Shown: positions 10,863 through 18,446 of the stretch, piece by piece
Numbering within the stretch: position 1 is the stretch's first letter
Layout: every line of letters starts with the position of its first letter
Source: Rhodococcus jostii RHA1
GTDB taxonomy: Bacteria; Actinomycetota; Actinomycetes; Mycobacteriales; Mycobacteriaceae
Direction: 5' to 3'
DNA length: 64,000 nt
Assembly: GCF_000014565.1 (NCBI RefSeq)
Contig: NC_008268.1
Location: 2,666,001 to 2,730,000, forward strand
Made by a program: the position numbers and the translations under genes
The notes under the pieces: model-generated
The model's input: the letters and a program-made list of their open reading frames with translations, nothing else
What the model was told of the DNA's origin: nothing
The model's database searches: none

Positions 10863-11342
10863 TTGAGCACCCTCGAAGAACGAATCCGCCGCCTCGAAGA
10901 CCTGGAGGCCATCCGGTACCTCGACGCGCAGTACTGCCGCCATCTCGACGACGGCAACTGGGACGCCCTGATGGATCTGTTCACCGACGACGGCGAATTC
11001 GACGGGCTGTCCAACCCGAAGGGCAAGAGCGAGATGCGGGCGTTCTTCGCCGGCCTCGCCCCCGGCGGGCTCACCGCGTTCTGGCACTTCATCACCAACC
11101 TGGAAATCGACCTCGACGGCGATCGCGCCACCGTCCGCTCGTTCCTGTGGCAGCCCTGCGTGTCCGACGGCAACGCCTCCATCGCCGCCGGCCGCTACAC
11201 GGACGAGGCCGTCAAAGTCGACGGCCGCTGGTTGTACCGCGTCAAGCAGGTGCGCTTCCACTACTTCGGTCCGCTCGCGGAGGGCTGGGACGAGAACCAG
11301 TTCGCGCTCGACTCGGCGCGACGTGCGGCGGTGAACGCGTGA
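10863..11342 (+). CDS. SnoaL-like/NTF2-fold protein
   Basis: The 159-residue protein has the SnoaL-like polyketide-cyclase/NTF2 fold: an N-terminal helix LEERIRRLEDLEAIRYLDAQ (residues ~3-22), followed by the cone-shaped beta-sheet with FTDDGEFDG and GRYTDEAVKVDGRWLYRV. Proteins of this class act as small dehydratases, isomerases or ring hydroxylase-like subunits in aromatic and steroid catabolism. A TTG start at 10863 is preferred: GGAGG lies eight bases upstream and no in-frame ATG fits better. The stop overlaps the next gene (GTGA), so it is the first gene of a three-gene operon with a DUF485 protein and a solute symporter. Confidence 0.75.
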   Translation: MSTLEERIRRLEDLEAIRYLDAQYCRHLDDGNWDALMDLFTDDGEFDGLSNPKGKSEMRAFFAGLAPGGLTAFWHFITNLEIDLDGDRATVRSFLWQPCVSDGNASIAAGRYTDEAVKVDGRWLYRVKQVRFHYFGPLAEGWDENQFALDSARRAAVNA

Positions 11343-11692
11343 CCACCGAGTCCCCCGCCACCGCGGCGAGCGCAGCAGTCTGGTCACCGATTCTCGTGTT
11401 GCCGGAGTTCGTCGAACTGCGGCGTCGACGCCGGGCGGTCACTGCCGGACTCGGCCTGATCGCGATCGCACTGTTCTCAGGCTTTCTCGTCGGATTCGCG
11501 TTCTTCCCCGAATTCCTCGGCGACAACTCGGCGTTCGGCATTCCGCTGTCGCTGTGGGTGGTCTTCTCCCAGTTCGCCGGCACCTGGGTGCTCGTGTACG
11601 CGTACTTCCGGCTTTCCCGAACCTATATCCAACCCGCAGCCGATGCCGCAGTCCGGGCCATCGCGCAACGTGATCAGGAGGTTGCCTCATGA
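11339..11692 (+). CDS. DUF485 membrane protein (YjcH-like)
   Basis: The 117-residue protein has two predicted transmembrane helices, about residues 37-57 (TAGLGLIAIALFSGFLVGF) and 70-92 (GIPLSLWVVFSQFAGTWVLV). DUF485 proteins are regularly encoded directly before acetate/solute:sodium symporters, as yjcH is before actP in enteric bacteria, and here the symporter gene overlaps its stop by four bases. It is probably an accessory subunit or insertion factor for that transporter. The GTG start overlaps the preceding stop. Confidence 0.85.
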   Translation: MTTESPATAASAAVWSPILVLPEFVELRRRRRAVTAGLGLIAIALFSGFLVGFAFFPEFLGDNSAFGIPLSLWVVFSQFAGTWVLVYAYFRLSRTYIQPAADAAVRAIAQRDQEVAS

Positions 11693-13293
11693 CCGGCGAC
11701 GCCGATTTCCTCGCCATCGGCATCTGCGCTGCCGTTATCTCACTCACGCTGTGGGTGACCTTCGCCGCATCGCGCCGAAGCCGGAGCGCCACCGGGTTCT
11801 TCGCTGCGGGACGCTCGATCACCGGCTGGCAGAACGGTTTCGCGATCGCCGGCGAATTCATTTCCGCCGGTAGCTTCCTGGGCACCACCGGCTTGATCTT
11901 CTACAAGGGCGTCGACGGCGCCGTCATTCTGTGCACGTCCGTGGTCTCCTTCCTCCCCGTCCTCTTCCTCCTCGCCGAGAAGATGCGGAACGTCGGAAAG
12001 TTCACGCTCGCGGATGTTCTGGTGTTCCGGACCGGCGCACGACGCGTCCGGGTGGTGGTTGCGCTCAGCACCATCGTCACCGGCACGTTCGTGCTGCTCG
12101 CCCAGCTCGTGGCGGCGGGTGTCCTGCTCGAGTCCGTCTCGGGGATCCCGTTCGGGCTCTCCGTCGTGGTGGCCGGATCACTCATGGGCATCTACGTCTT
12201 CGTCGGCGGAATGCTGGCGACCACGTGGGTTCAGGTGATCAAGTCGTCCATCCTGTCGATCCTGGCGATCGTGGTGTGCCTCGGGATCCTCGCGAAGTTT
12301 GGCTTCAGCGTGCCCGGCATGCTCGGGGCGGCAACCTCGAACGCGGCAGCCGGAGACGCGATCCTCTCGCCGGGTCTGATCTTCGGGCAGACCGGTGCGA
12401 TCAACCTGATCTCGTACTCCCTGGCGTTCGCGCTCGGCACGGCCGGTATGGCACACATCCTGATTCGCTTCTTCACCGTCCCCGAGGCCGCGACGGCCCG
12501 GAAGTCACTGGGCTGGACCGTCGCACTGTGCAGCATCTTCTATCTGATCGTCATCGTCATGGGCTTCGGCACCGCCGCGCTTCTCGGTCCCGACGGGGCG
12601 GATCGTGTCGGCGCCGGCGGCAATCTCGCGGCACCCACGCTGGTCACGGAACTGGGCGGAGGCGTCGGCACCATCGGTGGTTCGATAGCGCTGGCCATGG
12701 TGGCTGCCGTCGCGTTCGCGAGCATCGTCGCCGTCGTCGCGGGCGTCGTGATCTCGGCTGCGGGAACGTTCGCCCACGACGTGTGGCCCACCCTCACCCG
12801 CCGGAAGTCGGCCGACGCCGGCACGGAGACTGCGGATGCCCGCGAGGCGAAGATCGCCCGGTATGCGGCGGTCGCGTTCAGCGTCGTCGCGATCGGACTG
12901 ACGATGGCGATCGGCGACACTACAAATATCACCTACTTCATGGGTATGGCCTTCATGGTCGCCGGCAGTGCGCACCTGCCCAGCCTGCTGCTCAGCCTCA
13001 ACTGGCGGCGGTTCAACAGCACAGGCGCCGTGTGGGGCATCTCGGTCGGATTGGCATCCACCGTGGTCAGCCTGATGTTCACGGAGGCGCTCTGGCTCGG
13101 TAGTGGTCCGGCGCCGCTGACCATTCAGTTGCCGGTGATCATCACGATGCCGCTCGGGTTGGCCGCCGCTGTGATCGGCTCACTCGCCGGCGAACGCTTT
13201 CACGGACGTTCGGTGGATCGAGACGAGAAGTTCGCCGAGATGCTGGTTCGAGCCGAGACCGGTATCGGCGCGGAACTCGCCGAGACGCACTAG
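11689..13293 (+). CDS. Sodium:solute symporter (ActP-like monocarboxylate transporter)
   Basis: The 534-residue integral membrane protein belongs to the SSS family. About 13 hydrophobic segments run through it. Family motifs include FAIAGEFISAGSFLGTTGLIF near residues 47-67 (shortened here to AGEFISAGSFLG) and LGTAGMAHILIRFFTVPEA near 251-269. The ActP branch transports acetate and other short carboxylates with sodium. Its link with a DUF485 partner, a SnoaL-like protein and a TetR regulator next to an acyl-CoA synthetase operon suggests import of the acid degraded by the divergent minus-strand operon. A GC hairpin follows the stop. Confidence 0.85.
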   Translation: MTGDADFLAIGICAAVISLTLWVTFAASRRSRSATGFFAAGRSITGWQNGFAIAGEFISAGSFLGTTGLIFYKGVDGAVILCTSVVSFLPVLFLLAEKMRNVGKFTLADVLVFRTGARRVRVVVALSTIVTGTFVLLAQLVAAGVLLESVSGIPFGLSVVVAGSLMGIYVFVGGMLATTWVQVIKSSILSILAIVVCLGILAKFGFSVPGMLGAATSNAAAGDAILSPGLIFGQTGAINLISYSLAFALGTAGMAHILIRFFTVPEAATARKSLGWTVALCSIFYLIVIVMGFGTAALLGPDGADRVGAGGNLAAPTLVTELGGGVGTIGGSIALAMVAAVAFASIVAVVAGVVISAAGTFAHDVWPTLTRRKSADAGTETADAREAKIARYAAVAFSVVAIGLTMAIGDTTNITYFMGMAFMVAGSAHLPSLLLSLNWRRFNSTGAVWGISVGLASTVVSLMFTEALWLGSGPAPLTIQLPVIITMPLGLAAAVIGSLAGERFHGRSVDRDEKFAEMLVRAETGIGAELAETH

Positions 13294-13303
13294 GTTTCAC
13301 GCT

Positions 13304-13342
13304 CGGCCGCTGCCGTCGCCATCGCGGCGGGGGCAGCGGCCG
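13304..13342 (+). terminator. Hairpin terminator after the symporter gene
   Basis: Perfect 11-bp arms CGGCCGCTGCC (13304-13314) and GGCAGCGGCCG (13332-13342) enclose a 17-base, itself GC-rich loop, 11 bases after the symporter stop. No T-run follows, as is common in high-GC actinobacteria. Confidence 0.6.
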
Positions 13343-13375
13343 TGACGTGGTTCCGGCGCGACCCTGGACAGCTCC

Positions 13376-13410
13376 TGTACCTATCGGTACAGTCTGTACT
13401 GAAAGGTACA
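13376..13410. promoter_or_regulatory. 35-bp near-perfect palindrome, putative operator of the downstream TetR regulator
   Basis: Arms 13376-13392 and 13394-13410 match at 15 of 17 positions around a central T. The innermost part is GTACAG-T-CTGTAC and the outer parts are TGTACC and GGTACA. It lies 25 bases upstream of the DUF1348 start and the TetR gene follows in the same operon, which fits autoregulation. Confidence 0.6.
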
Positions 13411-13434
13411 AGACCTACCGAAGGAGCGCTCACC

Positions 13435-13905
13435 ATGTCCGTTCGACCACCCGTCCCACCGTTCACGCGCGACACCGCGATCGCGAAGGTTCGCGCCGCC
13501 GAGGACGGCTGGAATTCTCGTGATCCCGAGAAGGTCGCGCAGGCTTACACCGAGGACAGTTGGTGGCGCAATCGGTCCACCTTTCTGCAAGGGCGCCGCG
13601 AGATCGTAAACTTCCTCGCCGGGAAGTGGGACCGCGAACTGGAATACCGTCTGATCAAGGAACTGTGGGCGCACGACGGGAATCGGATCGCGGTCCGGTT
13701 CGCGTACGAGTTCCACAACACCGACGGGCAGTGGTTCCGCGCGTACGGCAACGAGAACTGGCAGTTCGACGACAACGGTCTGATGCGGTGGCGTCACGCC
13801 AGCATCAACGACGTGCCGATCGACGAATCCGACCGCAAGTTCTTCTGGGACATGTCCGGCGTGCGACCGTCGGATCATCCCGGGCTGAGCGATCTCGGCC
13901 TCTGA
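13435..13905 (+). CDS. DUF1348 family protein (NTF2/SnoaL-like fold)
   Basis: The 156-residue product is a DUF1348 protein, a conserved group with an NTF2-like fold. Typical conserved blocks are [20 protein letters not shown] near residues 26-45, [12 protein letters not shown] and [22 protein letters not shown]. Biochemical activity is not established for the family. The ATG follows GAAGGAGCGCTCACC. It is the first gene after a large palindromic operator and is followed 20 bases on by a TetR regulator, an arrangement typical of stress- or electrophile-inducible pairs. Confidence 0.8.
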   Translation: MSVRPPVPPFTRDTAIAKVRAAEDGWNSRDPEKVAQAYTEDSWWRNRSTFLQGRREIVNFLAGKWDRELEYRLIKELWAHDGNRIAVRFAYEFHNTDGQWFRAYGNENWQFDDNGLMRWRHASINDVPIDESDRKFFWDMSGVRPSDHPGLSDLGL

Positions 13906-13925
13906 CCGGCACACGAGGAGTAGTC

Positions 13926-14498
13926 ATGCCCCGAGCAGTAGCCGAGCGCGGCGACGTCGTCCCCGTGCTGGCGGAGGTGTTCCGATCCCACGGGTTCGAC
14001 GGCGCGAGCCTGGCCGTCATCACCGAGCACACCGGACTCGGCAAAGGCAGCCTGTACAACTTCTTCCCCCGCGGCAAGGACGAGATGGCCGAGGCCGTCC
14101 TCGACGAGGTCGACGCCTGGTTCCAGACCGCCGTATACCTGCCGCTGCGCGGGTCCGAGCCCGCCGCCGCCCGTCTGGAGCGGATGTTCGACGAGGTCGA
14201 GACGTACTTCCGGTCGGGTCGCCGAATCTGCCTGTTCGGCGCGTTCGCGCTCGGCCTCGAACGCGACCGCTTCGCCGACCGGGTCCGCGCCTACTTCACC
14301 GATTGGGTCGATTCGCTCGCCGGCGCCCTCGCCGACGCCGGCCACGGCAGGCCGTCGCGGCCGCTCGCCGAGGAGGTCGTCGCGGGAATCCAGGGCGCGC
14401 TCGTCCTGGCGCGTGCCCTGGACGACCCCGACAGCTTCACGCGCATCCTCACCCGGCTACGCCGCTCGGTCGGGGATCCGACGACATCGCGCGCGTAG
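13926..14498 (+). CDS. TetR/AcrR-family regulator
   Basis: The 190-residue protein carries a TetR DNA-binding domain at residues ~8-55 with GLGKGSLYNFFPRGKDEMAE as the helix-turn-helix end. The C-terminal domain (HGRPSRPLAEEVVAGIQGALVL) is of the NemR/AcrR-like type that commonly senses small reactive compounds. It probably controls its own operon through the 35-bp palindrome at 13376-13410. The ATG follows GAGGAGTAGTC. A putative monooxygenase gene follows closely and may be a further target. Confidence 0.82.
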   Translation: MPRAVAERGDVVPVLAEVFRSHGFDGASLAVITEHTGLGKGSLYNFFPRGKDEMAEAVLDEVDAWFQTAVYLPLRGSEPAAARLERMFDEVETYFRSGRRICLFGAFALGLERDRFADRVRAYFTDWVDSLAGALADAGHGRPSRPLAEEVVAGIQGALVLARALDDPDSFTRILTRLRRSVGDPTTSRA

Positions 14499-14533
14499 GA
14501 TTCGAATGCGTCAACTCGAGAAGTGAGGCAGCC

Positions 14534-14857
14534 GTGATCTTCATCGTCGTCAACTTCACCGTGAAACCGGACCACGCGGACGGCTGGCTCGACCTGGTGC
14601 AGCCGTTCACCGACGCGACCCGAAACGAACCGGGCAACCTGTGGTTCTACTGGTCGCGGGCGGTGGAGGATCCGGATCTGTACGTCCTCGTCGAAGCATT
14701 CCGTGACGACGACGCCGCCGTCGCCCACGTGCAGAGCGAGCATTTCCGGAACGCCATGCGCGAGTTGAAACCCGCCCTCGCGCAGACGCCGCGGATCATC
14801 AACACCACGATCGACGGCACCGAGTGGTCGCTGATGGGTGAACTCGAAGTCGACTGA
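14534..14857 (+). CDS. Antibiotic-biosynthesis-monooxygenase (ABM) domain protein
   Basis: The 107-residue protein is a single ABM-fold domain (dimeric alpha+beta barrel), with FIVVNFTVKPDHADGWLD at the start and the conserved FYWSRAVEDPDLYVLVEAFRD core near residues 40-58. The family includes quinol monooxygenases such as YgiN and heme-handling proteins. Cofactor-free oxidation of a quinol is a reasonable guess next to a TetR regulator that may sense such compounds. GTG at 14534 follows AGTGAGGCAGCC. No second domain is present. Confidence 0.75.
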   Translation: MIFIVVNFTVKPDHADGWLDLVQPFTDATRNEPGNLWFYWSRAVEDPDLYVLVEAFRDDDAAVAHVQSEHFRNAMRELKPALAQTPRIINTTIDGTEWSLMGELEVD

Positions 14858-14909
14858 CCCCGCCCGGCTTCACCCTGAAGTCGCGTGCACAGCGCGTTAG
14901 CCTGGACAC

Positions 14910-15608
14910 GTGGCTTCCGATCTCACCGAATTCGACGCAGTGATTTTCGACTTCTCCGGCACACTGTTCCGGCTGGAGGAGGACGACAGTTGGATGGCCG
15001 ATCTCACCGACCACGACGGTGAACCGTTCGACCTCCACCAGCAGGCCGAGTTGATGCGGCGCATGACGGCGCCCGTCGGTCAGACCGTCGAGATGGATGC
15101 CGCCGAGCACCACGCGTGGACGAACCGCGACCTCGACCCTCGGTTCCACCGGCAGGCGTACCTCGACGTCCTGCGCAAGTCCGGGGTCGCGCACGAGGAC
15201 CAGGCGGTCGGGCTGTACGAGCGGGTCATCGACCCGGGATGCTGGAGCGCATACCCCGATACCGCAGAAGTGCTTGCGTCACTGAAGGACCGGGGAATCA
15301 AGGTCGCGGTGCTGAGCAACATCGCGTTCGACATCCGGCCCGCGTTCGCGGACCTGGGAGTCGAGCATCTCGTCGACGCGTTCGTGCTGTCGTTCGAGGT
15401 GGGCGCGATCAAACCGGACCCGAAGATCTTCGAGCACGCCCTCGCCGCACTCGGTTCCGAGCCCGAACGAACTCTCATGATCGGCGACAGCGAGGAAGCC
15501 GACGGCGCGGCCCGAAACGTGGGCTGCGCGTTCGCACTCGTCGAACCCCTTCCCCTCGCGGAGCGCCCGGACGGCCTCCGAACAGCCCTCGGTGCCTTCG
15601 GCCTGTGA
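14910..15608 (+). CDS. HAD-superfamily hydrolase
   Basis: The 232-residue haloacid-dehalogenase-like phosphatase has motif I DFSGTLF near residues 13-19, where the second aspartate of DxD is replaced by serine. Motif II is VLSNIAFD, motif III the lysine of AIKPDPKIF, and motif IV MIGDSEEADGAA near residues 191-202. An inserted helical cap domain spans residues ~20-105. DxD to DxS is seen in some members with dehalogenase or phosphonatase-like chemistry. The start is GTG at 14910. The TGA stop lies inside an AT-rich palindrome shared with the convergent gene. Confidence 0.8.
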   Translation: MASDLTEFDAVIFDFSGTLFRLEEDDSWMADLTDHDGEPFDLHQQAELMRRMTAPVGQTVEMDAAEHHAWTNRDLDPRFHRQAYLDVLRKSGVAHEDQAVGLYERVIDPGCWSAYPDTAEVLASLKDRGIKVAVLSNIAFDIRPAFADLGVEHLVDAFVLSFEVGAIKPDPKIFEHALAALGSEPERTLMIGDSEEADGAARNVGCAFALVEPLPLAERPDGLRTALGAFGL

Positions 15609-15644
15609 GTACTTATTAACCACGGGCGGTTAATAAGTACTCAC
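15605..15644. repeat. AT-rich palindrome, family 1, copy a (bidirectional terminator)
   Basis: Perfect 17-base arms GTGAGTACTTATTAACC (15605-15621) and its complement (15628-15644) surround the six-base loop ACGGGC. It contains the stop codons of both convergent genes. Copies with the same core occur at 18126-18183 and 21924-21969. Confidence 0.85.
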
Positions 15645-16714
15645 GGGCGCGAAGCGCGACCGGTGATGAGAGGAAGATCGAGTGCGGTCACCAGCCCGGG
15701 CTTCGCCTCGACCACGGCGTGCACCGAATTCACCAGCCGCATCGCGGTGACGATCATCCCTGACACGTTGTGGTCGCCGTGCTCGCCGTGGTGAGTGAAC
15801 TCGACGGTCATCACGGGCTCGCCCGTGATGTCGATGCGGTAGCACCCGTCGCCGCGGGTGGGTTTCGGCCAGTCCGGTTTCTGTTCGGGGTGGGTGCGGG
15901 TGACGTGTTCGAGGACCACGCGGGGCACCCCGTCGACCGTGCCGACGACTTCGAACCGCACCGCCGCCGCCGTTCCCTTCGCGATGTGGCACGAGAGAAT
16001 GTCCAGGTCCTGCTCGGCGGGGATGCGTTCGAACTTCTCCACCAGCGGTTCGTCGAGCGTGAGGTCCAGTCCCGCAGCGATCTGGCGGACGACGCTCCCC
16101 CACGCCAGCGACAGCACGCCCGGCTGGAACAGCATCGGCGTCTCCTCGACGGGTTTACCGAAACCGAAGATCTCGGTCATCACCACCGGCTGGTAGTAGG
16201 TGGAGTAGTCGGCGATCTCGGAGCATCGCACCTCGTCGATCCGCTGCGACAGGCTCGTCATGGCCAGCGGCAGAAAGTCGTTCGCGAATCCGGGGTCGAT
16301 ACCGTTCACGTGGAGGCTCGCGTCTCCCTGCTCGCCGGCGTCGTGGATGCGGTCGACGAGTTCGTCCGGGACCACACCGATCGGGTACTGCAACAGAACA
16401 GGTCCCGAGGACACGACGTTGATACCCGCCTCGAGGAAGGAGATCAGGTCCTCGATGGCGTCGAAGATGCGGTCGTCCGTCATCGCGGTGTGCACGATGC
16501 AGTCCGGCTTCAGGGCGAGAAGTGCCGCCTTGTCGCCGGTCGCCTTCACCCCGAGTTCTCTTCCGAGACCGGCCAGCTCCCCGGCGTCCTTCCCGACCTT
16601 CTCCGGATTGGACACCCACACGCCGACCAGTTCGAGGTCGTCGCGGGCGTCGATCCCTGCGATGGCGTGACGCCCGACCGTACCGGTGGACCATTCGACG
16701 ACGCGGTATCTCAT
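15641..16714 (-). CDS. Dihydrodipicolinate-reductase-like NAD(P)-dependent oxidoreductase
   Basis: The 357-residue protein has an N-terminal Rossmann fold: VVEWSTGTVGRHAIAGI at residues 5-21, then LVGVWVSNPEKVGKDAG. It resembles the DapB-like family that includes 2,4-diaminopentanoate dehydrogenase, and is larger than true DapB. Many actinobacteria encode several such proteins among catabolic genes; their substrates are mostly unknown. The conserved HVNGIDPGFANDFLPL block lies near residue 140. The stop codon falls inside the palindrome shared with the convergent HAD gene. Confidence 0.75.
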   Translation of the reverse strand: MRYRVVEWSTGTVGRHAIAGIDARDDLELVGVWVSNPEKVGKDAGELAGLGRELGVKATGDKAALLALKPDCIVHTAMTDDRIFDAIEDLISFLEAGINVVSSGPVLLQYPIGVVPDELVDRIHDAGEQGDASLHVNGIDPGFANDFLPLAMTSLSQRIDEVRCSEIADYSTYYQPVVMTEIFGFGKPVEETPMLFQPGVLSLAWGSVVRQIAAGLDLTLDEPLVEKFERIPAEQDLDILSCHIAKGTAAAVRFEVVGTVDGVPRVVLEHVTRTHPEQKPDWPKPTRGDGCYRIDITGEPVMTVEFTHHGEHGDHNVSGMIVTAMRLVNSVHAVVEAKPGLVTALDLPLITGRASRP

Positions 16715-16835
16715 GAGTTCTCTCCGAGTTCCAGAAGTAGCACCCCTCCCGCGAATGTAACAGGTTCTAGTTTACCCGGGTGGACGATTGACGAAGAGCG
16801 CCGTCGCGGTTCGGCGTCAGGGAGAATCCATACGT

Positions 16836-17324
16836 ATGACACCCACCGACGTCTACCGCGCACCGATGCGTTCCCGTCGCGACGACGTGGACCCAGAGCT
16901 CGCGGTGCAGCGCGCGCTCGCGATGGACGTGTGTGGAATCGGCGGGTTGCTGGCCCCACCTCCTGCCGATCTGAGCGAGGCGCTCGATGCGACCGAGCGC
17001 ACCTACGGCGATCCGGCCGCACGCCGGCTCGAACGCTTCACGCAGGTGCTGGACGGATCGTTCGTCTGGTCGCGTGACGCCGACGGGCTCTACCTCCTCG
17101 GCCGGATCGACGGTCCGTGGCGCTACGACTCGAGTCCGGAGGCCGCGGCTGTGGATCTGGTGCACCTCCGAGACTGCGAGTGGCTCGACGCACCCGTCGC
17201 CGAGCTCGACGTACCGCCCGCGACCGTGCACACCTTCGCCCGCGGTGGACGCAACTTCCAGCAGACCCACCACCCTGACATCGCCGAGCAGACGCAGCGC
17301 GTGTGGGACCGCGGAAGGCGGTGA
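16836..17324 (+). CDS. Hypothetical protein
   Basis: No family is recognised for this 162-residue protein. It looks real from codon use and a consistent start (ATG at 16836 after GGGAGAATCC). Visible features are MDVCGIGGLL near residue 30, FVWSRDADGLYLLGRIDGPW near residues 75-94 and a C-terminal FQQTHHPDIAEQTQRVWD. The tryptophan/aspartate-rich centre suggests a small globular domain. The next frame, a broken phosphotransferase gene, begins 30 bases after its stop. Confidence 0.65.
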   Translation: MTPTDVYRAPMRSRRDDVDPELAVQRALAMDVCGIGGLLAPPPADLSEALDATERTYGDPAARRLERFTQVLDGSFVWSRDADGLYLLGRIDGPWRYDSSPEAAAVDLVHLRDCEWLDAPVAELDVPPATVHTFARGGRNFQQTHHPDIAEQTQRVWDRGRR

Positions 17325-17353
17325 CCCGACGATCCGCGAGGCACAGTGCGGGT

Positions 17354-18138
17354 GTGCCGGATCTTGAACTGCCGACGAACCTCGTGCGAGAGATGGCCGA
17401 GTACGACGCACCCGACGCGCCGTGCCGAACGTGGCTGGCCGACCTCCCCGCCGTCGTCGAAGCGGTGAGTCGGGAGTGGTCGCTGGACGTCGGTCGCCCG
17501 TTCCAACCCGGCGGCGTGACGTCCTGGACGGCGCCCGCACGCACCGCCACCGGCGAACGCGTGGTGCTGAAGATCGGCTGGCGACACGACGAGGCACTGC
17601 ACGAGGCGGACGGACTCGCGGCCTGGAACGGTAAGGGCGCCCTCCGACTGCTCGACCACCGCGTGCTCGACCACACCACGGCGCTGCTCCTCGAAGCCTC
17701 CGAACCCGGCACCCGCTCACCAGCATGTGCGACGTGTGGGCCGACGAGTTCGAGGAGAAACTCGCCCGTGCACCGCACCTGGATCCGAGCCTGGCGCGAA
17801 CCGGTATGGAGCTGTTCCGCGAACTACCCAGGACGGCAACACAGTCGCGGCTGCTGTGCACGGACCTTCACCCCGACAACGTGCTGTCTGCCGCGCGCGA
17901 GCCGTGGCTGGTGATCGATCCCAAACCGTATGTCGGCGATCCGACGTACGACGTGCTGCAGCACATGCTCGACCATGTCGACCGCCTCGCCGCCGACCCC
18001 GTCGGATTCGCGAGCCGGATAGCGGGCCTGCTCGGCCTCGACCGCGAGCGGTTGCGCCTGTGGCTGTTCGCGCGCTGCGTGGAGGGGTCGATCGACCAGC
18101 CCCGGCTCTGGCACATTGCCGCGATGCTTCACCTGTGA
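17354..18138 (+). pseudogene. Aminoglycoside/hydroxyurea phosphotransferase-like gene, frameshifted
   Basis: Two consecutive frames together encode a kinase of the aminoglycoside/hydroxyurea antibiotic resistance family. The first frame (GTG 17354 to about 17710) supplies the N-lobe with GERVVLKIGW and ALLLEASEPGT. The second frame, from about 17711 to 18138, resumes with PLTSMCDVWADEFEEKLA and contains the catalytic loop LLCTDLHPDNVLSA and VIDPKPYVGDPTYDVLQHM. Joining them needs a frame change at the GGCACCCGCTC region. The linker usually found between these parts in the family also seems short, so a small deletion is likely. Activity is presumably lost. The stop lies in an AT-rich palindrome. 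Confidence 0.7.
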
Positions 18139-18183
18139 GTACTTATTAACCGCCCGTGGTTAATAAGTACTCACAGGTGAAGC
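18126..18183. repeat. AT-rich palindrome, family 1, copy b (26-bp perfect arms)
   Basis: Arms 18126-18151 and 18158-18183 are perfectly complementary around the loop GCCCGT. The core GTGAGTACTTATTAACC is identical to the copy at 15605. It contains the stop of the phosphotransferase remnant and ends exactly at the stop of a small minus-strand ORF, so it can terminate transcription from both sides. Confidence 0.85.
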
Positions 18184-18251
18184 TACCAGCGGTACCCGAG
18201 CAGGCCGAGGACGAATTCGAGCCAGTCGGGAAGTCCGGGGTCGCGGAACAT
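18183..18251 (-). CDS. Putative 22-residue small protein
   Basis: A minus-strand ATG at 18251 opens a 22-codon frame, beginning MFRDPGLPDW and ending LLGYRW before TAG. A near-ideal ribosome binding site, TGAGGAGG, sits seven bases upstream. The middle is hydrophobic (LEFVLGLLG), giving a possible short amphipathic or membrane-associated helix flanked by tryptophans. It is divergent from alkB and ends at the terminator palindrome. No family is known to me; the evidence is the start site and placement. Confidence 0.5.
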   Translation of the reverse strand: MFRDPGLPDWLEFVLGLLGYRW

Positions 18252-18340
18252 CGAGGGCCTCCTCAGTACGGTGCAACGGTGTCGATCTCTCTATCGGCAG
18301 CGAAGACCCCGGCGTTAGAGCACTGCACCCCGCGGGATTT

Positions 18341-18358
18341 ACAAATCTTCATATTTGT
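18341..18358. promoter_or_regulatory. Inverted repeat in the alkB promoter region
   Basis: ACAAATCTTCATATTTGT has perfect 6-bp arms ACAAAT/ATTTGT in an otherwise GC-rich 195-base gap between the small ORF and alkB. It is about 90 bases before the alkB start and may be the AlkU operator or an activator site. Confidence 0.45.
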
Positions 18359-18446
18359 CTAGACCCTGGATCAAAGTCCGTGTACTGTCCAAATGAGAGT
18401 GAGCTGGTTCATACCGGTACGGCCACTGGACGAGGAGGTTCGGATC

